From NCBI GenBank assembly GCA_964574985.1, contig CAZNPH010000004.1, positions 122,523-186,522 of the forward strand: DNA of 64,000 nt. The letters run 5' to 3'. This document shows positions 46,088 to 54,323 of this stretch, in pieces. A model generated the notes under the pieces. That model saw only the letters and a list, made by a program, of their open reading frames with translations. It did no database searches and was not told the DNA's origin. The DNA is from CAZNPH01 sp964574985 (GTDB lineage Bacteria; Bacteroidota; Bacteroidia; Bacteroidales; SM23-62). The translations under genes were made by a program, and so were the position numbers. How positions within the stretch are numbered: position 1 is the stretch's first letter; each line of letters starts with the position of its first letter.

Positions 46088-47938
46088 TCAGTAACTTGTA
46101 AAATCATGACTCACAACCTGAAGATATGCCTTTCCTGTTTCCAGAAGCAGGTCAGCGGCTGATCCTTCCGATTCAATGCACATTCCAAAATCATGATCAT
46201 AGATCACATAAGATGTATCCGTTACAAAACCGAAACCATGATTGAAACTGTAGTACGCGAATGATCCGGGTGATTCCTGCAACAGGTTCTTGCTGTATTT
46301 GAATTCCGTGGAAGGACAATCCACCTGGCACAGCAAAGTGGCCGGTATATCCGTCTGGCTGCCATATGTTTCTATCGACGTGTCCCTGCTGGTCAGTACC
46401 CCACCCAACCAAAGCATGGGGATCCGGAATTTTTCTTTTGCATGATTTGGAGTATCGCCGGGAGAACGGGATGTATGATCCGCTACCAGTATGACAAGGG
46501 TGTTTTCCCACCATGGCTCCCTTTTGCACTTGCTTATGAATCCTTCCAGATGTTTATCGGTGTAGTAAAAAGCATTTCTTGCCATGTTATCCCTGCAATC
46601 AGGCGGGAAAACGGGTTCCATTGGAACTGTGTAGGGCTCATGGCTGCTCAGGGTAAAGAAAATATAGAAAAAAGGACGCTTTTCGGCGCATATGTCACTG
46701 AAGAAACGCTCAAAAACAATATGGTCATGTACGCCCCATTTGGAACCGGCCGCTTCAGCATGGAAATCTTTTATGGTAACCGTTTTGTCAATATGCTGAT
46801 TGGTCAGGTATGCGTTCAGGTTGGCAAATTCCAGATTGCCACCGTAATAAAAAGCGGATGCATACCCCCGCTCATGGAAAGGCTCCAGCAAAAACGGAAG
46901 TTCCTGTACTTTGGAAGGATAATTTATAATGGAAGTAAGGGGTTGGGCCGGAAATCCGCTGAATATGGAAACGATCCCTTTGTCTGAACGAACCCCGCTT
47001 GCATAGAAATTACGAAAAAGAATGCCTTCTTTGCTCAGTTTGTTGATTCCCGGGGTAATGCCGGGTTCCCCACCAAGTACCTCGATGATCTTGTTGGAGA
47101 AACTTTCCAGGATGATGAGGATGATGTTGGGACGTTTATTTTTCAATACCTGAACGGTTCCTGACCGGTTGCGGTAAAGATTTCCGGTCAGTTCTGCAGC
47201 TTTCTGCCCTTCCATAAACTGATAACTGTATACCAGTTTGTTTTTTTCGGCAATTGAATAGAAAACATTCCAAAGCACGTTAATGCCCGAATGGTTCACG
47301 AACTGATCCTTATGAAAATACACCGAACTGAGATTTACCGGTACTATGCCTGTTCCGCCCCGGATGGGAATGATAAGCGTGCCGAGAAGCAAAAGGTAAA
47401 AAACGGGGGACAGGTATCCGTCCCGGCCCGTTTGATGTAAAAAAGACTCCGGGAATTTTCCGTACAGCCAAAAAAAAGAAAAGAACAACACACAACCCAT
47501 CACTACAAAAAGCAATATCTCCGTGATACCCACAGATGCCATGGCTTCTCCGGGCGTTTTCAGATACAGCAAGGGTGTAATGTCCAGCTTGAAACCCCAG
47601 TAACGGTATAATTCTGAATCTGCCACAGCCAGAAAACAAGTAATAAAAAGCAATATGCCGGTATACCAGCGAATGATCCCGCGCAGGACTTTTGGATCAA
47701 GCCAGGGAGATATACCCAGCATCAATGTGGGAATGATCAAAAAATAGCCGGTTACAGAAATATCCAGCCGGAGTCCGTGCCAACTGGCCAGCAGGAAATC
47801 AGCAATGCGGAAATATTCATATTCCTGGTGATTTATCAGGACGAAAAACAATCGGACCGTCACAAAAACAAACAGCCAGAACAAACAATACAAAACAAGG
47901 AATGACAGTTTTTTTCTGAATCCCGAAAAAAGTTCCAT
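46088..47938 (-). CDS. LTA synthase-like phosphotransferase (sulfatase superfamily)
   Basis: The 616-residue protein has five N-terminal membrane segments to about residue 195 and a C-terminal sulfatase-fold domain from NIILIILESFSN (residue 272) to HAKEKFRIPMLWLGG. Family members transfer phosphoglycerol or phosphoethanolamine groups outside the inner membrane, using a Thr nucleophile. Here the matching position reads R-S-D-K-G (Ser318), where RTDKG is what I would expect, so Ser may be the nucleophile. Metal ligands ESF and ADHTSR are present. The downstream lipid kinase may recycle diacylglycerol made by this enzyme. Confidence 0.85.
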   Translation of the reverse strand: MELFSGFRKKLSFLVLYCLFWLFVFVTVRLFFVLINHQEYEYFRIADFLLASWHGLRLDISVTGYFLIIPTLMLGISPWLDPKVLRGIIRWYTGILLFITCFLAVADSELYRYWGFKLDITPLLYLKTPGEAMASVGITEILLFVVMGCVLFFSFFWLYGKFPESFLHQTGRDGYLSPVFYLLLLGTLIIPIRGGTGIVPVNLSSVYFHKDQFVNHSGINVLWNVFYSIAEKNKLVYSYQFMEGQKAAELTGNLYRNRSGTVQVLKNKRPNIILIILESFSNKIIEVLGGEPGITPGINKLSKEGILFRNFYASGVRSDKGIVSIFSGFPAQPLTSIINYPSKVQELPFLLEPFHERGYASAFYYGGNLEFANLNAYLTNQHIDKTVTIKDFHAEAAGSKWGVHDHIVFERFFSDICAEKRPFFYIFFTLSSHEPYTVPMEPVFPPDCRDNMARNAFYYTDKHLEGFISKCKREPWWENTLVILVADHTSRSPGDTPNHAKEKFRIPMLWLGGVLTSRDTSIETYGSQTDIPATLLCQVDCPSTEFKYSKNLLQESPGSFAYYSFNHGFGFVTDTSYVIYDHDFGMCIESEGSAADLLLETGKAYLQVVSHDFTSY

Positions 47939-47981
47939 GGATTGGAATTGCTTTGGAATTTAAAATTAAATTAACAATAAT

Positions 47982-48923
47982 TCAAAGCGCTTCAATAAAA
48001 ACGCCAACGGCAAGCAGAAGATCCGTTCCAAGAACCACAATAACGTTGTTTGCCAGTGCAGGTATCAACTTTTGAATGTCCTCACGATACCGTAAAGCCG
48101 TAATGCTTGCTTTTATTGCCAAAGGCATGGGAATCAAAGCAAGGTAGATCCAGGGGCTGGAAATTCCGATAATGGGCATAATGACAATGATCCCGAATGT
48201 CAGGAACATTCCTGCCACATACAGGTAAGATGCTTTTTTCCGGCCCAGCCGGATGACCAGGTGTGCGCGGCCACCTTTGCGGTCGGCTTCGACATCCGGA
48301 AATTGATTGATCAGCAGGAGAAGGGATGTCAGTATGCCAGGGGGGATTGAGATCCATACGACCTCAGCAGGGAGAAGTCCGGACAAAGGAGTTCCGGGTG
48401 TTGCGGTCATTGAAATATAGGCGCCCAGGACCACCATGGTTCCGAGGGTCAGACCCGCAAACAGTTCACCGAGCATAAGCTTTGAAAGGAAGTTGGTATA
48501 AAAAAGAATTGAAAAAGCACCAATGAGAGAAAGGACCATGATGACCCAGTGAGCGCGGAACGAAAAATATAAACCCACGGCAAAAGCAAAGACAAGGGTC
48601 AGAACACCCACCCTGAAAACTTCTCTGGGAGTGGTCTTTCCTTTGACCAGTATATTGCTCCCCCCGCTGAATGGTGTTTTTGGCGTATTGAAATCAATCC
48701 CGGTCCTGAAATCGGAATATTCGTTAAACAAATTAACCGCGATATGTGCCGAAACGGTTCCCAGCATAACCAGTATAGCATCCAGGGAAGTTATTTCCCT
48801 GCCTGCTTCCGGAGCATATTTCACTGAATAAGCCAGCCCCAATGCCACCAAAAATACACCCAGTATGAGAAAATTCGCCCTGATCTGCGACATCCATACC
48901 CTGATGCCTTGCATTTTTTTCAT
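47982..48923 (-). CDS. UbiA family prenyltransferase (MenA-like)
   Basis: The 313-residue integral membrane protein has about nine hydrophobic segments and the two Asp-rich motifs of the family: NLFNEYSDFRTGID near residue 82 and NQFPDVEADRKGGR near residue 215. MenA attaches a prenyl chain to 1,4-dihydroxy-2-naphthoate in menaquinone synthesis, which fits an anaerobic or microaerobic Bacteroidota; other UbiA members act on different aromatic acceptors, so the exact role is provisional. It is transcribed from its own -7 box at 48952 (minus strand) and leads the UbiA-LtaS-lipid kinase run. Confidence 0.8.
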   Translation of the reverse strand: MKKMQGIRVWMSQIRANFLILGVFLVALGLAYSVKYAPEAGREITSLDAILVMLGTVSAHIAVNLFNEYSDFRTGIDFNTPKTPFSGGSNILVKGKTTPREVFRVGVLTLVFAFAVGLYFSFRAHWVIMVLSLIGAFSILFYTNFLSKLMLGELFAGLTLGTMVVLGAYISMTATPGTPLSGLLPAEVVWISIPPGILTSLLLLINQFPDVEADRKGGRAHLVIRLGRKKASYLYVAGMFLTFGIIVIMPIIGISSPWIYLALIPMPLAIKASITALRYREDIQKLIPALANNVIVVLGTDLLLAVGVFIEAL

Positions 48924-48951
48924 CGCGGTTTTTGATTATTTATGCAACTGC

Positions 48952-48959
48952 CAAATATA
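48952..48959 (-). promoter_or_regulatory. Bacteroidota -7 promoter box for the UbiA gene
   Basis: Read on the minus strand, TATATTTG matches TAnnTTTG and lies about 30 bases upstream of the UbiA start. It is the leftward half of a divergent promoter region. Confidence 0.45.
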
Positions 48960-49029
48960 TCAATAATTTTAAAATGTGAGCAGTATCTTTTTAATTGTTA
49001 TTAATGCAACATCAAATTCATTATTTTTG

Positions 49030-49037
49030 TATTTTTG
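49030..49037 (+). promoter_or_regulatory. Bacteroidota -7 promoter box for the NUMOD-like gene
   Basis: TATTTTTG matches TAnnTTTG and lies 23 bases before the ATG at 49061. The region is AT-rich throughout, so a chance match is possible. Confidence 0.4.
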
Positions 49038-49060
49038 GTTGTTCACTATAATCTGGTACC

Positions 49061-49357
49061 ATGACTCAAAAATTATCGCTCCGGGAACGGATCAAGAGAA
49101 AAAAAGCCCAGAAAAAATATCACCTGCCGGTGATCGGGCATTTTGCAGACAGAAGCGTACAATTCAATTCCATTATTGAAGCTTCCAGGGCCACCGGCAT
49201 CCATTATTCACTGATTTTTGAGGCCTGCATCGGCAAGATATACAAGGCAAAGAACACACACTGGGAATATGTCAAGGGCAACCATTATATCAAGTACAAA
49301 GCCTATTATATAAACGCCCAGGAGAACTATACAAGGCATACCGGATTCAACGGTTGA
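49061..49357 (+). CDS. small basic NUMOD1-like DNA-binding protein
   Basis: The 98-residue protein has a basic N-terminus (LRERIKRKKAQKK) and a segment FNSIIEASRATGIHYSLIFE followed by CIGKIYKAKNTHWEY. This matches the NUMOD1-type helix-turn-helix found in homing endonucleases (a SIxEAS motif, then a G-K-x-K-x2-G/N-x-H-W end). No nuclease domain is present. Free-standing NUMOD-type proteins in Bacteroidota have no known role; DNA binding is likely. It stands alone, facing the convergent gnd gene. Confidence 0.6.
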   Translation: MTQKLSLRERIKRKKAQKKYHLPVIGHFADRSVQFNSIIEASRATGIHYSLIFEACIGKIYKAKNTHWEYVKGNHYIKYKAYYINAQENYTRHTGFNG

Positions 49358-49374
49358 TTGCATCTGATCCTTCC

Positions 49375-49424
49375 CCCTCTGTCTTCAACCGGTGGTTTGC
49401 CGCCGGATCTTTGATGGGGGGTAT
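49375..49424 (-). repeat. dispersed intergenic palindromic repeat, copy 3 (minus orientation)
   Basis: Read on the minus strand, CCCATCAAAGAT precedes a stem (CCGGCGG / CCACCGG, 49389-49406, one mismatch) and TTGAAGACAGAG follows. It matches copies 1 and 2 in layout and sits between the convergent NUMOD-like and gnd genes. Confidence 0.6.
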
Positions 49425-49447
49425 TATCATACAGGACATTTTTTATT

Positions 49448-50902
49448 TTATGCCTGATAGGTAGATGAAGCGGTCGAACCGCCACGTCCGGTCCAGTTGG
49501 TATGGTAGAATTCACCCCGTGGCTTGTCAACCCGCTCGTAGGTATGGGCCCCGAAATAATCACGTTGTGCCTGCAACAGGTTGGCCGGGAGTCTGGCAGA
49601 GCGGTAACCGTCATAATAAGTCAGTGCAGCGGCCATGGCGGGAACCGGTATCCCGTTTTTCAATGAAGAAGACACCACTTTTCTCCAGCTTTCCTGTGCA
49701 TCCTCCACCTTTTCCTTAAAGAAGGAGTCAAGCAGCAAATTTTTCAGTCCGGCATCCCGGTCAAATGCGTTCCTGATGTTTCCGAGAAATACCGAACGAA
49801 TGATACAACCCCCGCGCCATATCAAAGCAATCCCCCCGTAGTTGAGATTCCAGCCATATTCTTCGGCTGCAGCGCGCATCAACGAGTATCCCTGGGCATA
49901 TGAAATGATCTTTGAAGCGTACAGGGCATTTTTAAGGTCTTCAAGAAATGCTTCTCTGTCCTCTTTGAATCCGGCCACAGGACCTTTTAATACCCTGGAT
50001 GCTTCAACACGTTCTTCTTTCCTGGCAGACAAGGTGCGGGAAAAAACCGATTCGGCGATCAGGGTAAGCGGAACGCCAAGTTCCAGGGCAGAGATGCCGG
50101 TCCATTTTCCGGTCCCTTTCTGACCTGCCGTATCCAGGATCTTGTTTAGGAGGTAACTGCCATCCTCATCCTTCATGCCAAGAATATCCCGGGTAATCTC
50201 GATCAGATAACTGTTCAGTTCACCTTCGTTCCATTCTTTGAATGCATTGTGCATTTCTTCATTGGACATGCCCAGAATATCTTTCATAATATGATATGCC
50301 TCACAGATCAGCTGCATATCCCCGTATTCGATTCCATTGTGGACCATTTTCACAAAATGGCCGGCACCTTTTTCCCCCACCCATTCACAGCAGGGGGTTC
50401 CGTCTTCCACCTTGGCTGCAATATCCTGAAAAACCGGCTTAATCTCAGGCCAGGCTTCCGGGGAGCCACCCGGCATAATGGAAGGGCCTTTCAAGGCTCC
50501 TTCCTCGCCACCTGAAACCCCTGTGCCAATATACAACAAGCCTTTGCCTTCAACGTATTCAGTCCGGCGGGTTGTATCGGGAAAATGCGAATTGCCGCCG
50601 TCAATAATGATGTCACCCTTATCCAGATGAGGAATCAGTTTATCGATAAAGGCATCCACCGGAGCTCCTGCTTTGACCAGAAGCATGATTTTCCTTGGTT
50701 TCTTCAGGAATCCCACCAGCTCTTCTATAGAATGGGCTCCCAGGATATTCTTCCCTTTGCCACGGTCCTCCGTGAACCGGTCAACTTTGGATACCGTACG
50801 GTTATAAACCGCAACCGTATACCCTTTGTCTTCCATATTCAATACAAGGTTCTCCCCCATGACCGCCAATCCGATCAAACCAATGTCTGCTTTTTTTTCC
50901 AT
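49448..50902 (-). CDS. gnd: 6-phosphogluconate dehydrogenase, decarboxylating
   Basis: Gnd oxidises and decarboxylates 6-phosphogluconate to ribulose 5-phosphate. The 484-residue length and motifs are those of the long dimeric form: GLAVMGENLVLNMEDKG near residue 10, the NADP-type loop YNRTVSKVD, DGGNSHFPDTTRR near residue 100, catalytic Lys-His-Asn region FVKMVHNGIEYGDMQ near residue 185, and KGTGKWT near residue 262. It is the last gene of the LacI-SDR-PFK-HAD-LarA-PdxB-Gnd run. This placement in a hexuronate regulon, rather than with glucose 6-phosphate dehydrogenase, is unusual and suggests that 6-phosphogluconate is made locally from a hexuronate. Confidence 0.95.
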   Translation of the reverse strand: MEKKADIGLIGLAVMGENLVLNMEDKGYTVAVYNRTVSKVDRFTEDRGKGKNILGAHSIEELVGFLKKPRKIMLLVKAGAPVDAFIDKLIPHLDKGDIIIDGGNSHFPDTTRRTEYVEGKGLLYIGTGVSGGEEGALKGPSIMPGGSPEAWPEIKPVFQDIAAKVEDGTPCCEWVGEKGAGHFVKMVHNGIEYGDMQLICEAYHIMKDILGMSNEEMHNAFKEWNEGELNSYLIEITRDILGMKDEDGSYLLNKILDTAGQKGTGKWTGISALELGVPLTLIAESVFSRTLSARKEERVEASRVLKGPVAGFKEDREAFLEDLKNALYASKIISYAQGYSLMRAAAEEYGWNLNYGGIALIWRGGCIIRSVFLGNIRNAFDRDAGLKNLLLDSFFKEKVEDAQESWRKVVSSSLKNGIPVPAMAAALTYYDGYRSARLPANLLQAQRDYFGAHTYERVDKPRGEFYHTNWTGRGGSTASSTYQA

Positions 50903-50934
50903 AGTACTTGTGAATTTAGATTAATTATCAGCAT

Positions 50935-52074
50935 TTAAAAACAATAATCATGAATTATCGAAAACCCCATTCGGGCAAGTTTTTCTGATACCCCTTCCCG
51001 GTCGTGGAATATTTTCAATGCATAATACGTGGCTTCCCTTCTGACCGGATAATTGCCCCGGTACTGCTCAAAGGAATCCGGATCCTTTTTTAATTTTGCG
51101 TCATCTTCTGCAATATCATATGTAAACCGTACGGCTTCTCCCATGATGTCTTCCTGACCGCGTCCGTCGCAATCGATTCTCAGGACATTGTCTCTGGTTC
51201 CGGGAATTTGCGCGGGGTACCAATCATCCATTCCCAAATCAAAAATCCTGCTGATATTTCTTACGCACTGAGCGGTTCCGTTTGCCTTTCCGTCAGCCGA
51301 ATACCCCGCGATATGAGGTGTTCCCAGAAAGGACATGCTCAGCATTTCCCGGTCGATGTGCGGTTCGTTCTCCCACACATCAAGGATCGCCTCCCTGCAT
51401 TGTCCTGTATGTATCATTTGTTTCAGGCCTTCCGTGTTCACCACCTCGCCCCTGGAAGTATTGATAAGAATGACCGGCTTAACACTCCGTTCGAGAAAAT
51501 TGCGGTCCACCATATGAAATGTTTTGTCCCTGCCGGACAGATTCAGTGGCACATGCAAACTTACCATATCTGCCTGTTCCAAAATGGTTTCCAAACTGCA
51601 AAAAGCCTGATCTCTTTCGGTTCTCTGCCTGGGAGGATCATTCAACAAAACGTTCATACCCAGAATGCCAGCGATGTTTGCCACCCTGGACCCCACATGT
51701 CCGACCCCGATGATGCCAATGGTCAGCTCTGAAAGCAGCATTTCCCTGAGCCTGGCAATTTTAAATAGTGCTGCGGTCACATATTGTTCCACGGATGCGG
51801 AATTGCAGCCCGGAGCATTGAACCATCGAATGTTTTTTGAATCGCAGAATTCCGTATCAATATGGTCATAACCAATGGTTGCGGAGGCAATCACCTGTAC
51901 ACGGGATCCTTCCAGCAAATTCTTGCCACATTTTGTGCGGGTACGAACAATGAGAACATCGGCATCGCGAACATGATAAGGAGTAATGTCCCTGCCGGGT
52001 AAATAGATTACATTCGCAAAGGGTTCCAGCACACCTTTCAGGAAGGGTATGTTTTCGTCCGCCACAATTTTCAT
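50935..52074 (-). CDS. pdxB: 4-phosphoerythronate dehydrogenase-like (PdxB)
   Basis: The 379-residue protein is a D-isomer-specific 2-hydroxyacid dehydrogenase of the PdxB subgroup: IVADENIPF at the start, NAPGCNSASVEQYVTAAL near residue 88, GIIGVGHVGSRVA near residue 119, then the catalytic Arg (NTSRGEVVN), Glu and His (GTPHIAGYSADGKANG) and a C-terminal PdxB dimerisation domain. PdxB oxidises 4-phosphoerythronate in vitamin B6 synthesis. Its place directly before gnd is notable, because 4-phosphoerythronate is a strong inhibitor of 6-phosphogluconate dehydrogenase, so the enzyme may protect Gnd; this is inference. Confidence 0.85.
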   Translation of the reverse strand: MKIVADENIPFLKGVLEPFANVIYLPGRDITPYHVRDADVLIVRTRTKCGKNLLEGSRVQVIASATIGYDHIDTEFCDSKNIRWFNAPGCNSASVEQYVTAALFKIARLREMLLSELTIGIIGVGHVGSRVANIAGILGMNVLLNDPPRQRTERDQAFCSLETILEQADMVSLHVPLNLSGRDKTFHMVDRNFLERSVKPVILINTSRGEVVNTEGLKQMIHTGQCREAILDVWENEPHIDREMLSMSFLGTPHIAGYSADGKANGTAQCVRNISRIFDLGMDDWYPAQIPGTRDNVLRIDCDGRGQEDIMGEAVRFTYDIAEDDAKLKKDPDSFEQYRGNYPVRREATYYALKIFHDREGVSEKLARMGFSIIHDYCF

Positions 52075-52140
52075 CTCATCCTTATCTCTTTGGAAAATAT
52101 TTTTGCCCAGTTATTTGATGCCGGATCAATCATGGGGGTT

Positions 52141-53412
52141 TTACATGAAGTTTTCTTCGCAGGTCCAAAGGCCCTGTCCGGGATTGTCAATGAAATAAAA
52201 GGGATCCCCTTTTTTGTTCCTGTTGAAGCCGGGTTTCATATGCTTCGCATAATAAAGATTCATCATTTCCCCGGGTGATCCGTAGCTGTAACCCACATTT
52301 TCAATATCTGACCGGCATAAATGGCCGGGGCAGTATATGACCCGGAAACGTCCTTCATGGGTACCATGTATAAGATGGGCCGCAACGCTGAGATTTTCCC
52401 GGAGGTCTTTGTTTGTATCCACCATCTTCATTACTTCCGGGGTAGTCCGGTAACCGTATTTTCGGATCAACCGGTCAATTTCCGGATCTTCCCCGAATGA
52501 CCTGATACCGGGCCCGAGCACGATCAGTTCTCCTCCGTCCGCGATGGCCATCCGGGTCCTGTAAATGCTTTTGTTCCCCAGCCAGGTACTCTTGTACTCC
52601 TCAGGATCAAGATAAACAACCACTTTTTTAAGGGGTTCCTTCAGCAAGGTCAGATTTACCTGCAAAGACAATTCACATGCTTTGAGGAAAGTATCATGAT
52701 CATTTCCGATGAATAAACCCTTCACTCCGTGTCCCCCGCCGGCATCCTTATCAACCACGGTCATCACATACTGCAGGGGTAACTGGCTCCCGAAATGTTC
52801 CGAGGCATAATTGAGCATTTTCCTGACCGGATTACCGGGACGTCCCATCACCCTCTCCACGCCCCATACAGCCCCCAGAAAATGGCTTTTGTCGATCGCT
52901 TCTTTCCCCCCGGTTCCGACAAATATATTTTTATTGTAATTGGCCATCCCGCTTACTTCATGCGGGACGATCTGACCTACCGATAAAATGAGGTCAAATC
53001 CGCCTTCCACCAGCATCTTGTTGACCTGTGCAGGCCAGGGATAACTGACCTTTCCCTCGGACACCTCTTCAATAAATGAAGCGGGGACTTCTCCGAGAGT
53101 AAGCAGGTCTTCCCGCCATTTGTGCACTCTGAAAAGGTCCGGGTGAATACCGGGGTACATTTTCGCGGTCTCGTCCTGACTCATGGGCATATGGGTTCCC
53201 AGTGCCGGAAGAATGGCTTTCAGCCGGTCACCAAAATAGGCATATACCAACTGGGTGATTAATCCGGCCTGCGAATGAAACCTGGTAAAATCCGGGGGGA
53301 TTGCCAGAACACGCCTGGCATCCTTCCATCGCTCCAAAACACCGTAAAGAATGCCTTTCAGCTCTTCCCGGCTGAATACCCCCTTTCCCCTGATCTCGGA
53401 ACAAACGTTCAT
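52141..53412 (-). CDS. LarA-type nickel-dependent racemase/epimerase
   Basis: The 423-residue protein belongs to the LarA (lactate racemase) family: VLAIPPDFTRFHSQAG near residue 38, LPALGTHMPMSQDE near residue 90, and the His and Lys region GQIVPHEVSGMANYN then GGKEAIDKSHFLG near residue 180. LarA enzymes use a nickel-pincer nucleotide to invert alpha-hydroxy acids; homologues include a D-gluconate 2-epimerase. Between a mannonate-type SDR and Gnd, a mannonate/gluconate C2 epimerase would complete a route, so I favour that role; it is not shown by sequence alone. The cofactor genes larB, larC and larE are not in this window. Confidence 0.8.
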   Translation of the reverse strand: MNVCSEIRGKGVFSREELKGILYGVLERWKDARRVLAIPPDFTRFHSQAGLITQLVYAYFGDRLKAILPALGTHMPMSQDETAKMYPGIHPDLFRVHKWREDLLTLGEVPASFIEEVSEGKVSYPWPAQVNKMLVEGGFDLILSVGQIVPHEVSGMANYNKNIFVGTGGKEAIDKSHFLGAVWGVERVMGRPGNPVRKMLNYASEHFGSQLPLQYVMTVVDKDAGGGHGVKGLFIGNDHDTFLKACELSLQVNLTLLKEPLKKVVVYLDPEEYKSTWLGNKSIYRTRMAIADGGELIVLGPGIRSFGEDPEIDRLIRKYGYRTTPEVMKMVDTNKDLRENLSVAAHLIHGTHEGRFRVIYCPGHLCRSDIENVGYSYGSPGEMMNLYYAKHMKPGFNRNKKGDPFYFIDNPGQGLWTCEENFM

Positions 53413-53426
53413 TTCATTTTTGATCT

Positions 53427-54308
53427 TTAAGCCCAGGGGGGAGTTTCCGGAAGATACCCTTCAAACTGGCTGATGAGTTCTTTTTCATAATCCCCCGCGT
53501 AATGGCCATCAAAAAATCTGTTTAATCCTTCCTCATAAAGCCTTTCCCATGATTCCTCCTCATGACCGGGATTAACGGGAAAAAAAAGCACGCCGTTCTT
53601 TTTGGCCGCCCTGAGATCGCCGGGAGCGTCCCCTATCATCAGGATCTTATCATCGGGATATTTGTCTTTCGCAGCGTATTGAAGATGTTCGGCCTTGGTC
53701 CCGTATTCCTGACCGGCAATGGCTTTTACATAGTGATCGATCCCATTCTCTTCCCACTCCCTGGTGAGCGCTTCAACAGGGGTTTGGGAAACCACAATGC
53801 TGTCTGCTTTGTCCCTGATCATTTCAAGGGATTCCTGTACATAGGGAAAAGGCTGTATCCCATAAACCATCTGGGCAATTCTCTGATTCACGGACATGGA
53901 CCATTTCAGGGCCAGATCGATTATGGGTTCATTGACCTCCGGAGCATATTTTTCAAGGGTTGGATTTCCCAGTTTGGTTTCTTTTTCCGTCCATTCTACC
54001 ACTGCTTTCAGGTCGGGCAACTTTGCATTCCTGGCTTTTACCACTTTTCTGCCCCTCAATAAGCTTACTGCCTCGATCAGGGCCAAAAACCTGTTTACGC
54101 CTCTTGTTTTTGAGTACAAATTCACAAATTCCCAGGTTTCCCTGGCATATTTTGAGATGGTCTGCAGTTCAAAACGGTAAATGAATTCCGGACAAAAGCA
54201 TTCCTTCTGTTTGATCTCCATGGTGTCAAAAACACATCCGTCGGAATCAATTCCAATGAAAAAATCTTTTTCGGGTTTTAAATTTTTCAACTCTTCCTGG
54301 TTGTTCAT
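53427..54308 (-). CDS. HAD family hydrolase (phosphatase)
   Basis: The 293-residue protein has the HAD motifs: GIDSDGCVFDTM (nucleophile Asp and acid/base Asp) near residue 20, SQTPVEAL as the motif II Ser/Thr, and ILMIGDAPGDLRAAKKNG as motif IV. A large helical cap lies between residues 30 and 170. It is likely a cytosolic phosphatase on a small sugar phosphate. In this operon it could remove a side product such as 4-phosphoerythronate, or act on an overflow intermediate; the substrate is unknown. It sits 14 bases before the LarA gene and 15 after PFK. Confidence 0.75.
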   Translation of the reverse strand: MNNQEELKNLKPEKDFFIGIDSDGCVFDTMEIKQKECFCPEFIYRFELQTISKYARETWEFVNLYSKTRGVNRFLALIEAVSLLRGRKVVKARNAKLPDLKAVVEWTEKETKLGNPTLEKYAPEVNEPIIDLALKWSMSVNQRIAQMVYGIQPFPYVQESLEMIRDKADSIVVSQTPVEALTREWEENGIDHYVKAIAGQEYGTKAEHLQYAAKDKYPDDKILMIGDAPGDLRAAKKNGVLFFPVNPGHEEESWERLYEEGLNRFFDGHYAGDYEKELISQFEGYLPETPPWA

Positions 54309-54323
54309 GTCTGGTTTTTTTGA

